From Streptomyces sp. CCM_MD2014 (GTDB taxonomy: Bacteria; Actinomycetota; Actinomycetes; Streptomycetales; Streptomycetaceae): 64,000 bases of DNA. The notes beneath the pieces were generated by a model. That model did not search any database, was not told where the DNA came from, and worked only from the letters and a program-made list of their open reading frames with translations. The stretch spans positions 3,348,001 to 3,412,000 of the forward strand of contig NZ_CP009754.1 in NCBI RefSeq assembly GCF_000772045.1, written 5' to 3'. The translations under genes and the position numbers were made by a program. Every line of letters begins with the position of its first letter. Within the stretch, counting starts at the first letter, position 1. Positions 8,172-15,782 of the stretch are shown piece after piece.

Positions 8172-10489
8172 GCCGTCTCCCCCTTCCGCCACGGAAGCTC
8201 GTGCCCGTACTCCTTGAGGAACCTCTGGTACTCGTCGTGGACGTTGGGCCGGTCGTAGTCCTCAGGCCGCTCCCGCAGGTCCATCAGGTCGTTGTCGACG
8301 ACCTTGTTCCGCACCTTGATCCGTCGCGGGATGACGACGCTCTTGACGTAGATGTCGTCGTCCTCGTACTCGTCGCGCCACTCGTACTCGCCGCGGGCAT
8401 TGCGTACATGGAGCTGGTTCCCGCGCCGGTCCATGCCGGCCTTCTCTACGACTGCCATGAAAACCGGGTAGTTCCCGCTTCCGTGCAACCGCTCCTCGGC
8501 CTTCTCCCGTTCGGTCTTCTTCCGCAGGAAGAGCATGGTCGTGAGGATGTTGACGCCGGCACCCACCACGAACGGCTCGATGGGCAGTTCGACGCTGGCC
8601 ATGACCCAGCACTCGTCGAGGATGTACCGCCGTACGGCCTCGTCGTCGGGGCCCGGGTTGGAGAGGATGCCGTTGGGCAGGACGATGCCCATCCGGCCCC
8701 CCTCCTTGAGCCACTCCACGCACTTCTGCACAAACAGCCGCTCGGGCGGGAGAGAGGAGGCGTCCTTGCCCTGCTTGAGCGAGCCGTCCACCTTGTCCCG
8801 GCTCCAGTCGTAGGCGACGCTCTTGGGCTTCCTTACGCCGGACTCGTCTACCCGGAACAGCTCCAGCGTCGGACCGGTGACCGGGATGTCGGTACCGAAG
8901 GGCGGGTTGGTGAGAAGGACATCGACCTGGCCGGGGTGGATGCGGTCGCGGTGCTTCATCGCCGCCTGGTAGCCGGGCTGGTGCTGTCCCATGCGAGGGA
9001 ACTGAAGGGAGTCCACCTGGAAGGTGTTGCCCTTCTCCTCAGTCAGCATCATGACGCCGAAGGAGGCGGCCCGTGTCAGGAACGGGTCGAAGTCAAGGCC
9101 GAAGACCCGGTCGCGCGCATACCGGGCGAGGTCCGGGCGGTGCTCGGTCTCCAGCTCGGCCTTCCGCTTCGCGGACAGGCCGCGCCCGAAGTTCGGCATC
9201 CACTCGCGGTGGAGCACATGCAGCAGGGTCTCCCGCAGGAAGCCGCCGGTACCGCAACAGGGGTCGAGAACGGTCTCGTCGAGTTGCGGATCGAGCAGTT
9301 CGACCATGAAGCGGGTGGCGACGTTCGGGGTGAAGTACTGTCCGCGGTCGCCGCGCAGGTTCTCGCCGACGAGTTCCTGATAGGCGGTGCCCAGTGCGTC
9401 GAGCGAGGTGCCGTGCAGGGTGTAGGTGGACAGTTCACCAGTGATAAAGGTGAGCGCGGCGTCGTTGAGGGTGAGCCGGTCGTACTCGGTGAACTGGTCC
9501 GGATGCGCCCGCTTGACCTCCGTGAAGAGATCCTTCACGCGCTGAGCCACGGCAGGGCTTCCCGCGTCTTCCTTGGCGAGGGCGGCCAGCTCCGACGTGT
9601 CGACGTAGAACTTCGGGTCGTTTCCCTGCTCGCGCATGAGCTTCTCGTCGTGCAGCTTGGCGAACAGGACGTAGAGGAATTGCCAGAATGCGGCGTCCTT
9701 GGGCAGACCCTCGTTACCGTGGATGAAGTCGTGGCAGCGGCGGAACGCGAACCGCAGCATCGTCTCGTCGGCGCTGCGCATGATGCCGAGCGACGAGAGG
9801 TTGCCCTGGACGTCGAAGAGGGTGGCGTCGCCGCGCGGCCAGTTGGCCAGCGGAAGGTACTCGTCCTCGAAGCGGTTCGGGTCCCGGCGGATGAAGTAGA
9901 GGTCCTTGTCGTCCGTCCACATCCCGTACAGGCACTCGGGGCCGGCCGCGTGCATCAGGTCGGCGACCTCGTCGACCTGCTCCTTGGCCCGTGCGAAGGT
10001 GCGGATCTTGGATACGGTACGGCTGTCGCTGGGACGCGGCTTGATGACCACGATCCGGCGGATGTCCTCCCGCTTCGGCTCCTCGCCCTCCGGGATCGAG
10101 CCGTGCTCGAAGATCGCGATACTCACGCGCTTGCGCGACTTGCGGCCCGTCTTCCGGTTCTCCACCTGGAGCGGGAAGTCGGCCCGCATGTCGCGCGGGT
10201 CGATACCGTACTGGTAGACGAGCGCGCGGGCGATGCGCTGCCGCACCTCCTCCATCGGGGTGTGCTTGACGACCTTGTCGCCGCCGGAGATGTAGTCGAA
10301 GATCTCGTCGTCCTGGAGCTTGCGCGGCTCCGCGCCCTCCTCCGGCGCCGACTGCGCGCGCCCCTTGTCGGGCGTCTTCCGTGTCGCCTTGGCCGACGGC
10401 GCCAGCCTTCGCTGCCCCTCTCCGGGGATGTCGAAGCCCAGCTGTTCCTCACCCATTGTCTCCGCGCCCACCTTGTTCCGTATTGCCAC
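8168..10489 (-). CDS. N6-adenine DNA methyltransferase with N-terminal HsdR-N-like domain
   Basis: A 773-residue gamma-type adenine methylase. The SAM motif DPCCGTGGF is near 409-417, the catalytic NPPF near 528-531, and GQYFTP (typical of HsdM) near 383. Residues about 78-200 resemble the HsdR N-terminal domain, but the catalytic positions look lost: RVSIAIF where an Asp is expected and VVIK where Glu-x-Lys is expected. Methylation should be directed by the S subunit, whose start overlaps this stop (GTGA). GTG 10489 has no clear ribosome site; ATG 10456 (762 aa) is an alternative start. No HsdR lies nearby; the AIPR gene ends 105 bases upstream. Confidence 0.85.
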   Translation of the reverse strand: MAIRNKVGAETMGEEQLGFDIPGEGQRRLAPSAKATRKTPDKGRAQSAPEEGAEPRKLQDDEIFDYISGGDKVVKHTPMEEVRQRIARALVYQYGIDPRDMRADFPLQVENRKTGRKSRKRVSIAIFEHGSIPEGEEPKREDIRRIVVIKPRPSDSRTVSKIRTFARAKEQVDEVADLMHAAGPECLYGMWTDDKDLYFIRRDPNRFEDEYLPLANWPRGDATLFDVQGNLSSLGIMRSADETMLRFAFRRCHDFIHGNEGLPKDAAFWQFLYVLFAKLHDEKLMREQGNDPKFYVDTSELAALAKEDAGSPAVAQRVKDLFTEVKRAHPDQFTEYDRLTLNDAALTFITGELSTYTLHGTSLDALGTAYQELVGENLRGDRGQYFTPNVATRFMVELLDPQLDETVLDPCCGTGGFLRETLLHVLHREWMPNFGRGLSAKRKAELETEHRPDLARYARDRVFGLDFDPFLTRAASFGVMMLTEEKGNTFQVDSLQFPRMGQHQPGYQAAMKHRDRIHPGQVDVLLTNPPFGTDIPVTGPTLELFRVDESGVRKPKSVAYDWSRDKVDGSLKQGKDASSLPPERLFVQKCVEWLKEGGRMGIVLPNGILSNPGPDDEAVRRYILDECWVMASVELPIEPFVVGAGVNILTTMLFLRKKTEREKAEERLHGSGNYPVFMAVVEKAGMDRRGNQLHVRNARGEYEWRDEYEDDDIYVKSVVIPRRIKVRNKVVDNDLMDLRERPEDYDRPNVHDEYQRFLKEYGHELPWRKGETA

Positions 10490-10594
10490 GTTTCACACAA
10501 CCCGCTACACGCGGGCGGCACCGCCCAAGAGTAGGACAGCGCGGAACCGGTTCCTCACCGCTCCGCGCCGACCACCCGCCGTCACCGCGGCCGA

Positions 10595-12694
10595 TCAGTC
10601 ACCGGTCTCTGCCGCGACCCGCGCACCGCGCGCGATCTCGACCAGCGAACCGACCTCCGGAACGTGCCAGTGCAAGGTGCCCTGGACCTGCTGATCATTG
10701 CCCATTGCCATCCGGCGCATCTGGCGCACCAGGGTCGAGGGGGCGTATGCCTTGCCGTCCACACTCCACACGAGCGGCTTGGTCTTGTTGTCCTGCCAGG
10801 TGGCCCGCGCCCTTCGCGGATCCTCCTCGATCCACCGCGGCAACTGCCGACGCTCCGGACCGGTGACCGGACGGAACTCCAGGACGGTCCCGGCCTGGAT
10901 CCGGCCCGCATCGACAATCACACGCACCGCGTTGGTCAGCCGGCCAGCGCCGGACTCCTGGTCCAGCCTGGAGCCAGCGTCACTGGGCGGTTCCTCATCG
11001 CCCAGTACTCGGCCGTACAGACCGTCGGCCACGAGCGTGGCACGGTCCTCCGCCTTGACCGCCGTACCCAATTGGCTGTTCCGGCCGTAGGCGCCATCGA
11101 TGACGATCACCATCCAGGCGAGGGCCCGCCGCACCCGGTCCGGCACCCCGGCCAGGCGAGCTTCCCACGCCACGTTCGCCTCGTCGCTCTCGTCGTCGAT
11201 GTCCGCGGTGTCCGTCGCGCGGTAGAGAACGTGAGTGAGCAGTAGGTCACCGTAGGAGGCGGCCCCCGCCAGTCGGCCCACGGCACTCTCCTTCTCCCGT
11301 TCCAGGGACTCCCGCACCTTGCGCAGCAGCCGGACACACCGCCACACCCGGTGGGCGGTCGGCCGCTGCCCGAAGAGCTGCCGGTAGTAGCGGTCCCCCC
11401 AAAGAGTTGAGGCGTCCCGCTTGGCCTGAGCTGCGAGCTCGGGAGAGTGGACAGCAGCGAGGGCGATCGCTGCCTCCTCCATGGTGCAGCCCTCCTCGGA
11501 CGCGGGGTCGGGCTCTCCTCGCTTGATCACATATTGGAGACCCAGTGAGAGCGCGAAGTCATGCCGGAGGTCGAACTGCTCCGGTCTGCGCGACCGGAAG
11601 TCCCGCTCCTGGGTGGGGTTCTGCGTATTGGCGGCCACCGTGACACGGTCGCCGAAGTCCTCGGGGCAGTCCTCCAGGGAGATGATCCGCACCAGGAGCC
11701 GCCCGAGGGAGGCCTTGCCTGGCTTCTGGCGCATGGCCCGGTGCACCGCACTCACCGTCTGCGCACCGTTGATGAGGCTGGCGCCCTCCAGCCTGAAGCC
11801 GGCACCGGCCCCTGCAACCGGGGCACCCTTGCCATGCTTCCGAATCCGGTCGCACAGCAGCGTGATCCCGTTGCTCAGGTACCAGAAGTGCTCGGGCTCC
11901 TTGACCAGGGTGGCGCGAATTTTGTCGTTGACGTCGCTGAGGTCGAGGGCATCGCGGATGTTGCGCGCAGTGAGATGGCGTCCGTGCTCGTCGTACCACC
12001 CGGCAATCGCCTCCGCCGAAACCGTCCCGTAGTAGGCGGTGTACGGAGACTCGATCTTGCCGACGCCGTCGACCTGCATGTCCAGGTCGACCTTACGCTC
12101 GGCGTGCTCGCCCAGAATCTCCCGGTGCAGGTCGCGAAGGTTGACGACCTTGTACTCCACGAGGTCGTCATCCAGGTTGTGCTTGTCCACCACCTCATTG
12201 AGGAAGCTCTTTGTGTTCTGGTGCAGATCGGTGCCGGTCACGAGGGCCAGCACCACGGTCACCTTGGGGGAGGGGCTGTTGAGGGCGGCGTCTATGGCGG
12301 CCGAATGCCGGTCGATCTTGCTGCCGAAGCGGTGGAACTCCAGTTCCAGCAGATAGTCGAGCCCCCGCATCACCGCGGCGGCGTCATGCTCGCCGAAGCC
12401 GGCTTCGCCCTTGTCACTCCACTTCGCCTGCACCAGCGTGACGTGCTGCCGGTCGCCCCGCTGCTGCACGGCGACCGCATCGACACCTTTGTCCGTGGAG
12501 CTGTCGATCACGGAACGGGCGGCCTCTTCGTCGGAGCACGCTGCCTCGATCTTGACCGCCAGGGCGGCCACCGCCCTGCTGAGGAACATCTGCTCCTCGT
12601 CCGGGCGCCCTGCGACATCATCCATGTCGACCAACGGCCGGAAACGCTCTATCAGCTTTTTCCGCAGATTCCGGACCTGGACCGGGTACGCCAC
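10595..12694 (-). CDS. AIPR-family protein with PD-(D/E)XK nuclease-like N-terminus
   Basis: A 699-residue protein of the AIPR (abortive infection phage resistance) family. The hallmarks are NIRDALDLSDVN near 245, FWYLSNGITLL near 270 and LINGAQTVSA near 307. The N-terminus carries a plausible Mrr/PD-(D/E)XK core, KGVDAVAV (Asp about 72) followed by LVQAKW (Gln 89, Lys 91), so it may cut DNA or RNA. About 300 C-terminal residues match nothing I recognise. GTG 12694 is chosen because AGGGGGAG precedes it and upstream residues look non-coding. It heads an operon with the methylase and specificity genes, where it may replace HsdR as effector. The family call is strong; the nuclease role is inferred. 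Confidence 0.85.
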   Translation of the reverse strand: MAYPVQVRNLRKKLIERFRPLVDMDDVAGRPDEEQMFLSRAVAALAVKIEAACSDEEAARSVIDSSTDKGVDAVAVQQRGDRQHVTLVQAKWSDKGEAGFGEHDAAAVMRGLDYLLELEFHRFGSKIDRHSAAIDAALNSPSPKVTVVLALVTGTDLHQNTKSFLNEVVDKHNLDDDLVEYKVVNLRDLHREILGEHAERKVDLDMQVDGVGKIESPYTAYYGTVSAEAIAGWYDEHGRHLTARNIRDALDLSDVNDKIRATLVKEPEHFWYLSNGITLLCDRIRKHGKGAPVAGAGAGFRLEGASLINGAQTVSAVHRAMRQKPGKASLGRLLVRIISLEDCPEDFGDRVTVAANTQNPTQERDFRSRRPEQFDLRHDFALSLGLQYVIKRGEPDPASEEGCTMEEAAIALAAVHSPELAAQAKRDASTLWGDRYYRQLFGQRPTAHRVWRCVRLLRKVRESLEREKESAVGRLAGAASYGDLLLTHVLYRATDTADIDDESDEANVAWEARLAGVPDRVRRALAWMVIVIDGAYGRNSQLGTAVKAEDRATLVADGLYGRVLGDEEPPSDAGSRLDQESGAGRLTNAVRVIVDAGRIQAGTVLEFRPVTGPERRQLPRWIEEDPRRARATWQDNKTKPLVWSVDGKAYAPSTLVRQMRRMAMGNDQQVQGTLHWHVPEVGSLVEIARGARVAAETGD

Positions 12695-12857
12695 GGACTC
12701 CCCCTGGATTCTCGGGTTCGGCAGACAACGCTTCGTTCCGAGAAGCGCCGCGACGAGGCTATCCCGACAGTCCACCCATGTTCCTTCCGGTTCTACGGAA
12801 CGACTTGGGCCTCCAACCGGCAGCACAGGGAGCCTGACCACTTCATAGATGAATCAC

Positions 12858-12877
12858 TCACAAGTGAAATCTTGTGA
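12858..12877. promoter_or_regulatory. Inverted repeat, likely toxin-antitoxin operator
   Basis: TCACAAG and CTTGTGA form a 7-base inverted repeat around a 6-base spacer, 12 bases before the antitoxin ATG. Phd-type antitoxins repress their own promoters through such palindromes. The site also lies in the divergent region in front of the AIPR operon (start 12694), so it could influence both. Confidence 0.5.
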
Positions 12878-12889
12878 CACCATGCATGC

Positions 12890-13144
12890 ATGACTCAGAT
12901 CGCCATCAGCGCCGCCCGTTCTCAACTCGGCGACCTCGTGCGCCGCGCCGCCCACGGCCGCGAGACCATCGCCCTCACCGACCACGGGCACGTGGCTGCC
13001 CTTCTGGTATCGCCGCAGGTGATAGAGGATCTGGAGGACGCGCTGGCAGTGGCGGACTATCAGCGACGCAAGGCGGAGGGGACGCTCGGAGAAGGCATCC
13101 CCATGGCCGAGGTGCGCAGGCGGCTGGGGCTCGAGCAGAAGTGA
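12890..13144 (+). CDS. Phd/YefM-family antitoxin
   Basis: An 84-residue antitoxin. Its N-terminus (ISAARSQLGDLVRRAAHGRE, then ALTDHGHVAALLVSP) is the DNA-binding Phd fold, and the charged C-terminal tail would wrap the toxin. No Shine-Dalgarno sequence is visible before ATG 12890, so the message may be leaderless or another nearby ATG may be used. The stop overlaps the toxin start (GTGA). The pair diverges from the AIPR-M-S operon, and stabilising that island is a plausible role. Confidence 0.85.
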   Translation: MTQIAISAARSQLGDLVRRAAHGRETIALTDHGHVAALLVSPQVIEDLEDALAVADYQRRKAEGTLGEGIPMAEVRRRLGLEQK

Positions 13145-13392
13145 CCTACGAGATCAACTTCGAGCCACAGGCTCTCAACGCCGCCGCTCGGTTCCTTGAG
13201 GACGACCCGAGCGGTCTCACCGTGGTACTGGACACCATCGACAAATTGGCGGAGGACCCCCGACCCGTCGGTTCGGTTCCGTACGGATCAGGCGACATTC
13301 GGCGGCTGCGTATCGGCGAGTACCGGGTTCTCTACGCCATCGACGTCGCCGTCATTCGCATCCTGGTGACCCACCTCGGTCGAACCGCCTGA
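13141..13392 (+). CDS. RelE/ParE-family toxin
   Basis: An 83-residue protein matching the RelE/ParE toxin fold: an early helix (FEPQALNAAARFLEDDP), then GSGDIRRLRIGEYRVLYAID with the basic residues used by RelE-type RNases, then a C-terminal strand. With the Phd antitoxin it forms a type II module; RelE members cleave mRNA on the ribosome, whereas ParE members poison gyrase. The RLRIGEYRVLY motif favours RelE. GTG 13141 overlaps the antitoxin stop by 4 bases. Confidence 0.85.
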   Translation: MTYEINFEPQALNAAARFLEDDPSGLTVVLDTIDKLAEDPRPVGSVPYGSGDIRRLRIGEYRVLYAIDVAVIRILVTHLGRTA

Positions 13393-13411
13393 CCCCGCCG
13401 GGCCGGTACCG

Positions 13412-13822
13412 TCAGCGCAGCAGTTCCGTCACCTGCCCCAGCACCGGCACGCTGCCGAGGGACTGGGCCTGGGCGACCGGTCCCGTCAGGGCCGTCGAGG
13501 TCAGGGGCTGGAAGTCGGCGACCTTGGTGCCGACGCCGTTGTCCAGCGGGTCGACGCCGGTGCCGGCCAGGGGGTTGGGCTTGAGGTCGGCGACCGGGCC
13601 GGTTACGTAACCGACGATGCCGGTCACGGCCTGGACGCCCGCCTGCGGGTCGATGTCGCCCAGCGAGGTGGGGCGGGTGTGGGCCAGGCCGGCGATCGTG
13701 TCGCCGCCGCCGTCCGCCGCGGAGGCCGACGCCGCTCCTGCGGCCAGGGCGGCCCCGGCGGTCGCGAGGGCGACCAGGGCGCGCTGTGCGTGCGGGGTGC
13801 GGGGGGACGCGTGTCGGGCCAT
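13412..13822 (-). CDS. Small secreted protein of unknown function
   Basis: A 136-residue exported protein. It has a Sec signal peptide (basic start, hydrophobic ALVALATAGAALAAGA, cleavage near SASA-AD) and a mature part rich in Gly, Pro, Val and Thr without Cys. Layout and composition resemble the secreted protein encoded at 19764-20132, so they may be distant paralogues. ATG 13822 has GAGGTG upstream. It converges on the toxin gene with a 19-base gap and probably marks the start of conserved chromosome after the accessory region. Confidence 0.65.
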   Translation of the reverse strand: MARHASPRTPHAQRALVALATAGAALAAGAASASAADGGGDTIAGLAHTRPTSLGDIDPQAGVQAVTGIVGYVTGPVADLKPNPLAGTGVDPLDNGVGTKVADFQPLTSTALTGPVAQAQSLGSVPVLGQVTELLR

Positions 13823-13980
13823 CGCTGCTGCCACCTCTTGGTGTGGATTGCTACGGACTGCCCTGTTAACAGCGCACACCGTGATCAGGTCACCGCACAG
13901 CGCCATCGAGATGTGACGCCCGCTGCAAAGTCCACCCGCGGGGTCTACGACAGCCGTTCGATGCCTCAGACTGGTGTCCC

Positions 13981-14616
13981 GTGAGCTCCCATCCGCCCAT
14001 ACCGACGCGAGTCGTGCTGCTCTGCGGCCCCTCCGGCTCCGGCAAGTCCCTCCTCGCCGCGCACTCCGGCCTCCCGGTGCTGCGTCTCGACGACTTCTAC
14101 AAGGAGGGCACCGACCCGACGCTGCCGACGGTGCCCCAGAGTTCCGACATCGACTGGGACCACCCGGCGTCCTGGGACGCGGACGCGGCCCTCGCCGCCA
14201 TCGGGGAGCTGTGCCGCACGGGACGCGCCGACGTGCCCGTCTACGACATCTCGATGAGCGCCCGCACCGGCGAGGAGTCCGTCGACATCGGGCGGACGCC
14301 GCTGTTCCTCGCGGAGGGCATCTTCGCCGCGGAACTGGTGGACCGCTGCCGGGAACTGGGCGTGCTGGCCGACGCGCTGTGCCTGAGCCGGGGCCCGCTG
14401 ACGACCTTCCGCCGCCGGTTCCTGCGGGACCTGCGCGAGAGCCGCAAGTCGGTGCCGTTCCTGCTGCGCAGGGGCTGGCGGCTGATGCGGCAGGAACGGT
14501 CGGTCATCGCCCGGCAGTCCGCCCTCGGCGCCCACGTGTGCGACCGGGACGAGGCGATGGGCCGCCTGGCCGCCGCGGCGGCGGGCCGGTGCGCCACCAG
14601 CCGTACGACCGTGTAA
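13981..14616 (+). CDS. Uridine kinase-like P-loop NTPase
   Basis: A 211-residue protein with Walker A GPSGSGKS near residue 17, then LRLDDFYKEG and DWDHPASWD, a pattern shared with uridine kinase/phosphoribulokinase-type enzymes. FLAEGIFAAE is a likely strand leading to the lid. It probably phosphorylates a nucleoside or related small molecule in the cytoplasm; the substrate is unproven. Start is GTG 13981 with only a weak ribosome site. It is a single gene converging on sigQ, with a hairpin terminator between. Confidence 0.7.
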   Translation: MSSHPPIPTRVVLLCGPSGSGKSLLAAHSGLPVLRLDDFYKEGTDPTLPTVPQSSDIDWDHPASWDADAALAAIGELCRTGRADVPVYDISMSARTGEESVDIGRTPLFLAEGIFAAELVDRCRELGVLADALCLSRGPLTTFRRRFLRDLRESRKSVPFLLRRGWRLMRQERSVIARQSALGAHVCDRDEAMGRLAAAAAGRCATSRTTV

Positions 14617-14651
14617 CGCCGGCCGTACTCGTACCCGCACGCAGACGCGGA

Positions 14652-14690
14652 AGCGGGACTGGACGGACCCCCCGGCCCTCCAGTCCCGCT
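14652..14690. terminator. Intrinsic-type terminator between uridine kinase-like gene and sigQ
   Basis: A perfect 12-base stem (AGCGGGACTGGA pairing with TCCAGTCCCGCT) around a 15-base loop, 35 bases after the plus-strand stop at 14616. There is no long T run, as is common in Streptomyces. It could act for both convergent genes. Confidence 0.7.
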
Positions 14691-14701
14691 CCCTTTCCAC
14701 T

Positions 14702-14769
14702 CCCCCGTGGATCCCCCGTGATCCCCGTCCCCCGTTGTTCCCCCGTGTCCCCCGTGGTGCTTCCCCGTG
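14702..14769. repeat. Cluster of CCCCGTG direct repeats (G-tract-rich minus strand)
   Basis: CCCCGTG occurs five times (14703, 14714, 14741, 14750, 14763), with two CCCCGT variants between. The minus strand therefore has at least six runs of four or more G within 70 bases, enough in principle for a G-quadruplex. It lies between convergent genes just past a terminator. Similar CCCCCGTG units recur inside the 5' part of sigQ (about 15378-15414). Confidence 0.7.
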
Positions 14770-14842
14770 AGTAAGAGTCCGGGTCCCGCCCCCTGATACA
14801 CCCCGGCTCGAACTTTTTTCACGGGGCCCCCGCCCCCTGCCC

Positions 14843-15574
14843 TCAGGCGACCAGTTCGCCGAAGGCGTCCTCACGGTCACGGCCGAAGCTGAGGACCTCG
14901 TCCTCGCGCAGCCGGCGGAGCGACCGCCAGATGCTGGACTTCACCGTGCCGACGCTGATGTCGAGGATGTCCGCGATCTCCGGGTCCGTACGGCCCTCGT
15001 AGTAGCGCAGGACCAGCATGGTGCGCTGGAGTTCGGGGAGCCGGGCCAGCGCCTGCCACAGGACCGTGCGCAGTTCGGTGCCGCGCATGGCGTCCGTGTC
15101 GCCGGGCGTCTCCGGCAGTTCCTCGGTCGGGTACTCGTTGAGCTTGCGGCGCCGCCAGGCGCTGATGTGCAGGTTGGTCATGGTGCGGCGGAGGTATCCC
15201 CCGACCGCCGCCTTGTCGCTGATGCGGTCCCACGCCCGGTAGGTCGAGAACAGCGCGCTCTGCAGCAGGTCCTCGGCCTCGAAGCGGTCGCCGGTCAGGT
15301 GGTAGGCGGTCGCGTACAGGGAGGAGCGGCGCTCCTGGACGTAGGCGGTGAACTCCGCCTCCGACAGGGAACGTCGCTCCCCCCGGTCCCCCGTGCTCCC
15401 CGTTTCCCCCGTGTTCGCGTCAACCACCGTCATGTACGCGGTGTGCTGACGCCCGGTGCCGCGAGCGCACCCCCGCCCGCTCACGGCACCGGACTTCTCG
15501 GAACCCCGGTGTGCGTGCACGTCGTGCAGACGCGTGAGCACTGCGCTGGTGTTGGTGCCCTTCAGCGTGTTCAT
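14843..15574 (-). CDS. sigQ: ECF sigma factor SigQ
   Basis: A 243-residue ECF sigma factor. Region 2 spans about 75-145 (ATAYHLTGDRFEAEDLLQSA, then RRTMTNLHISAWRRRK) and region 4 about 165-225 (LPELQRTMLVLRYYEGRTD, then DISVGTVKSSIWRSLRRLRE). It is divergent from afsQ1-afsQ2, exactly as sigQ is in S. coelicolor, where the AfsQ1/Q2 system activates sigQ and both affect antibiotic production and nitrogen response. The sequence upstream of the sigma domain carries Gly-Glu-Thr repeats encoded by CCCCCGTG units. Start ATG 15574 keeps the 49-residue N-terminal extension; a later start is possible. Confidence 0.9.
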   Translation of the reverse strand: MNTLKGTNTSAVLTRLHDVHAHRGSEKSGAVSGRGCARGTGRQHTAYMTVVDANTGETGSTGDRGERRSLSEAEFTAYVQERRSSLYATAYHLTGDRFEAEDLLQSALFSTYRAWDRISDKAAVGGYLRRTMTNLHISAWRRRKLNEYPTEELPETPGDTDAMRGTELRTVLWQALARLPELQRTMLVLRYYEGRTDPEIADILDISVGTVKSSIWRSLRRLREDEVLSFGRDREDAFGELVA

Positions 15575-15654
15575 CTCGCGCCCCCCGTCGTGGACTGCCG
15601 GTTGCTTGTGACGAAAAGCTTGCCCCGGTCACTTCATGGCCGTGTCCGCCGACT

Positions 15655-15670
15655 GTCACAGAGCTGTCAC
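15655..15670 (+). promoter_or_regulatory. AfsQ1 binding box (GTCAC-N6-GTCAC)
   Basis: GTCAC, six bases, GTCAC matches exactly the reported AfsQ1 consensus GTnAC-n6-GTnAC. It lies in the sigQ-afsQ1 intergenic region, 81 bases from the sigQ start and 113 from the afsQ1 start. A third GTCAC follows at 15679. It probably serves activation of sigQ and/or autoregulation. Confidence 0.8.
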
Positions 15671-15782
15671 AGGGGTTCGTCACCGTCGCGGCACCATTCC
15701 TTCACAGGGTCCGGCGGCGTGGTCGGGCCCCAACCGCACCCACAGGTCGAACACGCACCCCCTCATGGGCCAGAATGAGCGC

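Noticed and set aside
8069..10534. 821-residue plus-strand frame opposite the methylase
   Set aside because: The minus strand shows clear methylase motifs; the plus frame has no family likeness.
6750..12694. Standard type I restriction system
   Set aside because: No HsdR helicase-nuclease gene is present; only M, S and an AIPR protein.
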